From positions 186,001 through 250,000 of the forward strand of contig NW_020290001.1 of the NCBI RefSeq assembly GCF_003144195.1: DNA of 64,000 nucleotides. The letters run 5' to 3'. Below, piece after piece: positions 60,201-64,000 of the stretch (its first letter is position 1; each line of letters opens with the position of its first letter). The position numbers were made by a program, and so were the translations under genes. Origin of the DNA: Ceraceosorus guamensis. Taxonomy: Eukaryota > Basidiomycota > Exobasidiomycetes > Ceraceosorales > Ceraceosoraceae. Below the pieces are notes generated by a model, which was not told the DNA's origin, did no database searches, and was given only the letters and a program-made list of their open reading frames with translations.

Positions 60201-62526
60201 CTCCAATGGCATCCTCAATGGTGCCACGAATCCTAATGCGACATGGCCCGGGGCTGGTAAGGAGCCTTTGGACCCCACGCGCGGCTTCCATCCTCTTATC
60301 TCTATTTATTATCTTGTTGCGGAGAAGATGGAGCGCGAGCGGCTTTACGGACATTCGTTCTTTGCCAGCTCAAACGTTTCGCTCAACGGCACGCAAGGTG
60401 GTCCCTCGAATCGACCACCATCTATAGTCACAAGCTCAAGCCGGGTTGGCACGTCCATGCCTACTGCTGCCGACATCCCACAAGAAGCTCTCCGCGTGCC
60501 AGAGCAATCGCACGTCTCTGCGAATCGTAAAGAAAGCCCAGGCGTGCCTGTCGATCTTCCTGCCCCACCTGCAAGCGCTCGCTCGACAGGCTCGACACCA
60601 GCCACACCCACTCCAGTCTTCGAGTCGCGCCAAAAGAGTCAGCCTATGCCGGTGATGACTGGTCCTCCGAGACCGCGGGCACAAGGCAACGAGTTCGAAG
60701 CCGCTTTGCGCGAGAAGGGTTTCGCAGCACCGACTTGGTCTGCTGCGACGGCTCCTGGAAGCAAGAGGTCCGAACCACCTGCGAGCATTGCGGGCGGCGC
60801 TGTCTTTGCTGGAGCCTCTGTGCGGCCAAGTAGTACTGCTCCAGCACAGGTCTCGAACCACAAACGCAGCATCAGCCTGAGCGGCAAACGCGCGCCTACT
60901 GTCGGTAGAAGCTCTGATCTCGCGCCAGCACCCTTGGAAAAGGACATCCCTGTGAGCGGGCCCAGAATTGTGCGCAAGGACGCGGCTCTCAACACTCCGG
61001 ACAAGCGCAAGACATACCATGGTGCGCTGGCTGATCACCAGGATCAATCAGCCTCTCTGGAGAGCGAGGTCCTCGCGAACCCGGCAGACAACAGCGCTCT
61101 CGCGACCCCGAACAGCGCAGGAAGCACAAGCCTGGTGAGAAGATTCGGCTCCTTGCTGGGTAGATCACCCTCGACACCCCTGGATGTCGATAAGCGCCGT
61201 CAGCAACGCATGAGTACGGGAGCCATGTCCCTGTCCAGTAGCCCTGCCAACCGGCGTGGAAGCATACAGGTTGGCACCGGATTGACAGGTGTCGCAGAGA
61301 ATGGAGCAGAGTCGGCTGAGGCAGATCAGAACGCGCCGAGCTCAGCCGTCAGTTCCAAGAGAAGGTCCAATCTAAACGAAACAGGTTCTGGAAGCCCACA
61401 ATCGATAGGCCGCACTGCAGGAGGCAAGGCTCTTTCACCGAGCAAGGGTCGTCCCAGCACTCCGGGCTCACCATTCGGAGGCTTGATGTCCGCCGAGCCA
61501 GCTTCCGCGCCTGCCGCTCAGAGCAATGGTGCTGATTCATCATGGCAGGGCGCTGCGCACCCTTCCCATCTTGGAGCTATACCGCAAAGTCGCAGAGAGT
61601 CTGCAGTGCGATCCGCAACTCTCAATGCTGGTCACTCTGTGAGCGCGACCAAGGACGCTTCGCCAGCTGTCACTGCAGCGGTGCGAACAGAGACGGAAGG
61701 CGAGCGAGAAACATCGATCTCCAAGCCAGTCTTCTTGAAGGGTCTCTTTAGCGTGCAGACCACGTCGACCAGACCGCGAAGGGAGATACACGCCGGCCTC
61801 ATCCGAGTCTTTGATCGAATTGGCGTGCAGTATCGAGAGATCAAGGGAGGCTACGAGTGCGTACATCTGCCCAGTCTGGACTTTTCAGGTGTAGGCGGCA
61901 CCCCTACGTCTCTTCCAGAGGGTCGAGGTAATGTGCGAATTCCAATCACTCAAGGTGTTTCTTCTCAGGGAGTAATGGAGAATATGGACGACAATGAGAA
62001 TATACGTCCCGGAGGTCCAAGACGAAAGCAGAGCCGCATCTCGTTCGTCTCGGGCAAGACGAGACTGAGTAAACGCGGCGAGGGTTCGCAAGCAGACTCT
62101 GCGAGCATTCACTCTACGCGAGACGGCGAAGCGCGGAGCCCGGTTACTTCTCGCAGTAGAGCGAGCTCCATGACGGCCAATACGCTGGAAGCTGCGTTGG
62201 AAGCAAACGCGAACAGTCCCACAGTCGAGCGTCAGCTGGGTCGTCAACGCACAGACTCTCTTAGCGGAAGTGTCGCACTCAATCCTGGCGGCAGTTCACG
62301 AGAAGCATCTGCCACGCCTGCCCCAACGACGTCCGGCCCGCCACCTGTGCCTGCAAAGGCGATGGATCAGGCGACCGCGCATGATCTCGCCGTCCGGTTT
62401 GAAATTTTCGTAGTCAAGGTGCCGCTGCTGCTAGGTGTCAATGGACTGCAATTCCGACGAGTGGCCGGCAATCCTTGGCAGTACTCAATGCTGGCTCGCC
62501 GCGTCCTCCAGGAGCTCAAGCTATGA
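57251..62526 (+). CDS. KIN1: Serine/threonine kinase Kin1 (PAR-1/MARK family) with KA1 domain
   Basis: Polarity and exocytosis kinase of the cell cortex and ER-stress response in yeasts. Exons 57251-59279, 59347-59649 and 59717-62526 give 1,713 residues. A Ser/Pro-rich disordered N-terminus of about 520 residues precedes the kinase domain ([18 protein letters not shown]). A family-typical insert of about 40 residues lies between VAIKII and [17 protein letters not shown] (675-682) is rebuilt across intron 1, DFG is at 695-697, and the T-loop [14 protein letters not shown] carries the LKB1-type threonine. After [10 protein letters not shown] comes a long disordered stretch with [19 protein letters not shown], a conserved Kin1 element. 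Then comes a KA1 region with [20 protein letters not shown] and [11 protein letters not shown], ending [13 protein letters not shown]1 binds acidic phospholipids. Confidence 0.94.
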
Positions 62527-64000
62527 GTCTCAATGCGTCACCATCGCTTTCACCCACGATTCTCTTCTTCACTGCTTTCTCCGACAAGGTGTTGACCCGA
62601 TGTACTTACGCCTCTGTGTCTTAGTGCATTTCAGTCCATCTATGCGTCATCATCCACGTCTGCGCTCAGGCTGAGCTTCCGCCCCTGTCACACCTTTGCC
62701 ATACTCAAAACCCGCATCCTGCGGCTGGCCTTCCATGTTCACCGCTGGGCTCTTCTGCATCGTAAGATGTTAGCCGCCGTGTCCTTCTATACACTTCTCT
62801 TCGCTCACACGCAATTGGAACCAATGTCATTTGTGTCATTGAGGCTGTGTTGACCGCACACTCGTGACTCTTGACTTTTACGTGGCGGTCGATGCTTTCT
62901 GACCGCCCACTCCTTTGCACGAAGATCCAAATTCCAAAGCGGCGGGTCCGAATTGTGGAAAATCGTTCCAGGTAGAAGGTTGGCTGCATGCTGACAGCGG
63001 AGTCGCCCCACAACTTTTTTCAGTCAGCAGATCTGGTCTGGATGCCCGCGCCACTTGTGACTTTGGGCTTGTAGCGAGCGAGGTCCTGCCATGAATCGTG
63101 GCAAGTGACCTCCTTCGAACATCTCGATGCCACAACGATTTTGCGCATGTCGTCTCATCTCTTCTATATATCTGCAAAAGGCCCGCCCGCGTGTGCGCGT
63201 CACGAATTCTAGGCATGCGGAATGCACGGCTTCAGCAAAGATGCGGAGCCGAGAGAGATGCTTGCAAATTGTTGTTGCTGTGCAAGGGGTGAGTGAGACA
63301 TGGAGCACATTTCAACGCGCGTGGATGAGGTGCAGCCGTCCTATTCTATATATCGACATCATCGAAACACCTAGCTGGGGAACACGCCCATTTGCTGTTG
63401 ACCCGACGTCATTTGCCTGCGAGGTGCGGCTGCTGGCTGCTCTTTCTTGTTATTGCTGCTGCTGCACGGCCAAGGCCGGAAAAGGGCCGCGATGACGAAA
63501 AGCGCGGAGTCCGGTCTTGCGGGCCACGCTGCATGCATTCATCAGTCATCAGTGATTCAGAGACCCCTCTGGCCTACACCGAGACCGGCGCGGTACAATG
63601 GAAGAGTCTGCTGCTGCTGTGACATTTATACGTATGTTGTTGTGAGTCGTGAGTTTGCTGGCGACTGTAGCTGAAGCTGAACGCTCAATGAGTCCACACG
63701 AGCGACCGCTCTCCCGAAGCTCGAGCGCTTGACGGAGAAACAAAGCGATGCCGCACTGCGGATCACTATATGAACAGTTGCGGCCTCATGCGGAGAATTT
63801 GTCATTCGAACTCCACGCATTGAGCGCAAGAACGCGCAAAAGGCCGCTCGGATGATATCGATGCTCGCGACTGTAAATCATCAGTGTGCGGGCTTTGAAC
63901 TGCACAGGAGTGGGTATGTCATGCTAATCACTCACTGACTGAATTTCAACCACAATGATGAGCATCAGCAGCAGCAGCGTTTTGATGTCGCTCGGCGCAA
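62527..64000. other. Right-end intergenic region
   Basis: The last 1.5 kb holds the KIN1 3' UTR and no supported gene. Motif copies are at 62861 and 63647. Short frames of up to 122 codons (63127-63495) are compositional. Confidence 0.45.

Noticed and set aside
1-64000. Biosynthetic or defence gene cluster, or a mobile element
   Set aside because: The genes are unrelated housekeeping functions with normal introns. I found no transposase, reverse transcriptase, integrase, terminal repeats or toxin-like gene.

Overview
This window is nuclear DNA from a basidiomycete fungus, most probably Ustilaginomycotina (smut relatives), although the sequence alone does not fix the genus. The gene models contain 48 short spliceosomal introns of 51 to 270 nt, with mostly GTGAGT or GTAAGT donors and CAG or TAG acceptors. 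The gene set is fungal: a chitin synthase with a DEK C-terminal domain, an Mkk1/2-type MAP kinase kinase, Kin1, Tom70, Gid9, a Git1-type permease and an expanded DUF3712 vacuolar-type protein. I see no rRNA, no convincing tRNA, no CRISPR array and no recognisable mobile element. All gene models were spliced by eye; every exon junction listed keeps frame and restores a family-conserved motif where a family is known.

Layout. At 0-11 kb there is the 3' part of a chitin synthase (+), a betaine-aldehyde-type aldehyde dehydrogenase (-), a HAD hydrolase (+) and a cell-wall-integrity MAPKK (+). At 11-18 kb SUMO (-) and TOM70 (+) are divergent, followed by 3 kb without a gene. At 18-28 kb lie a 2,578-residue DUF3712 repeat protein (+) and mitochondrial ribosomal protein bL32m (+). 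At 28-40 kb are a PPP1R37-like leucine-rich-repeat protein (-), a GIT1-type permease (-) and the GID/CTLH ubiquitin ligase RING subunit Gid9 (-). At 40-48 kb are an M16 zinc metalloprotease (+), COP9 signalosome subunit 4 (-) and a small secreted protein of unknown function (-). At 49-53 kb are an assembly gap in a poly(C) tract, an F-box-like protein (+) and an intronless FAD monooxygenase (-). A 4-kb gene-poor stretch then leads to a KIN1/PAR-1 kinase (+), and the last 1.5 kb holds no recognised gene.

The genes form no operon or biosynthetic cluster; they are mainly housekeeping. Three touch polarised growth or the wall (chitin synthase, MAPKK, Kin1). Three concern ubiquitin-like modification (SUMO, Gid9, CSN4). 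Up to four concern mitochondria (TOM70, bL32m, and the long forms of the aldehyde dehydrogenase and the M16 protease).

The least explained signals are (i) a short motif, TCGTGAGT/TCGTGAATC and its complement, scattered through nearly every intergenic region, with a dense cluster near 47.3 kb; (ii) the giant DUF3712 protein, built from about two and two-thirds copies of a super-repeat of roughly 750 residues, with dibasic sites in an acidic linker; and (iii) two genes with a weak-context first ATG heading a mitochondrial-presequence-like stretch, followed by a strong-context internal ATG, suggesting dual targeting.
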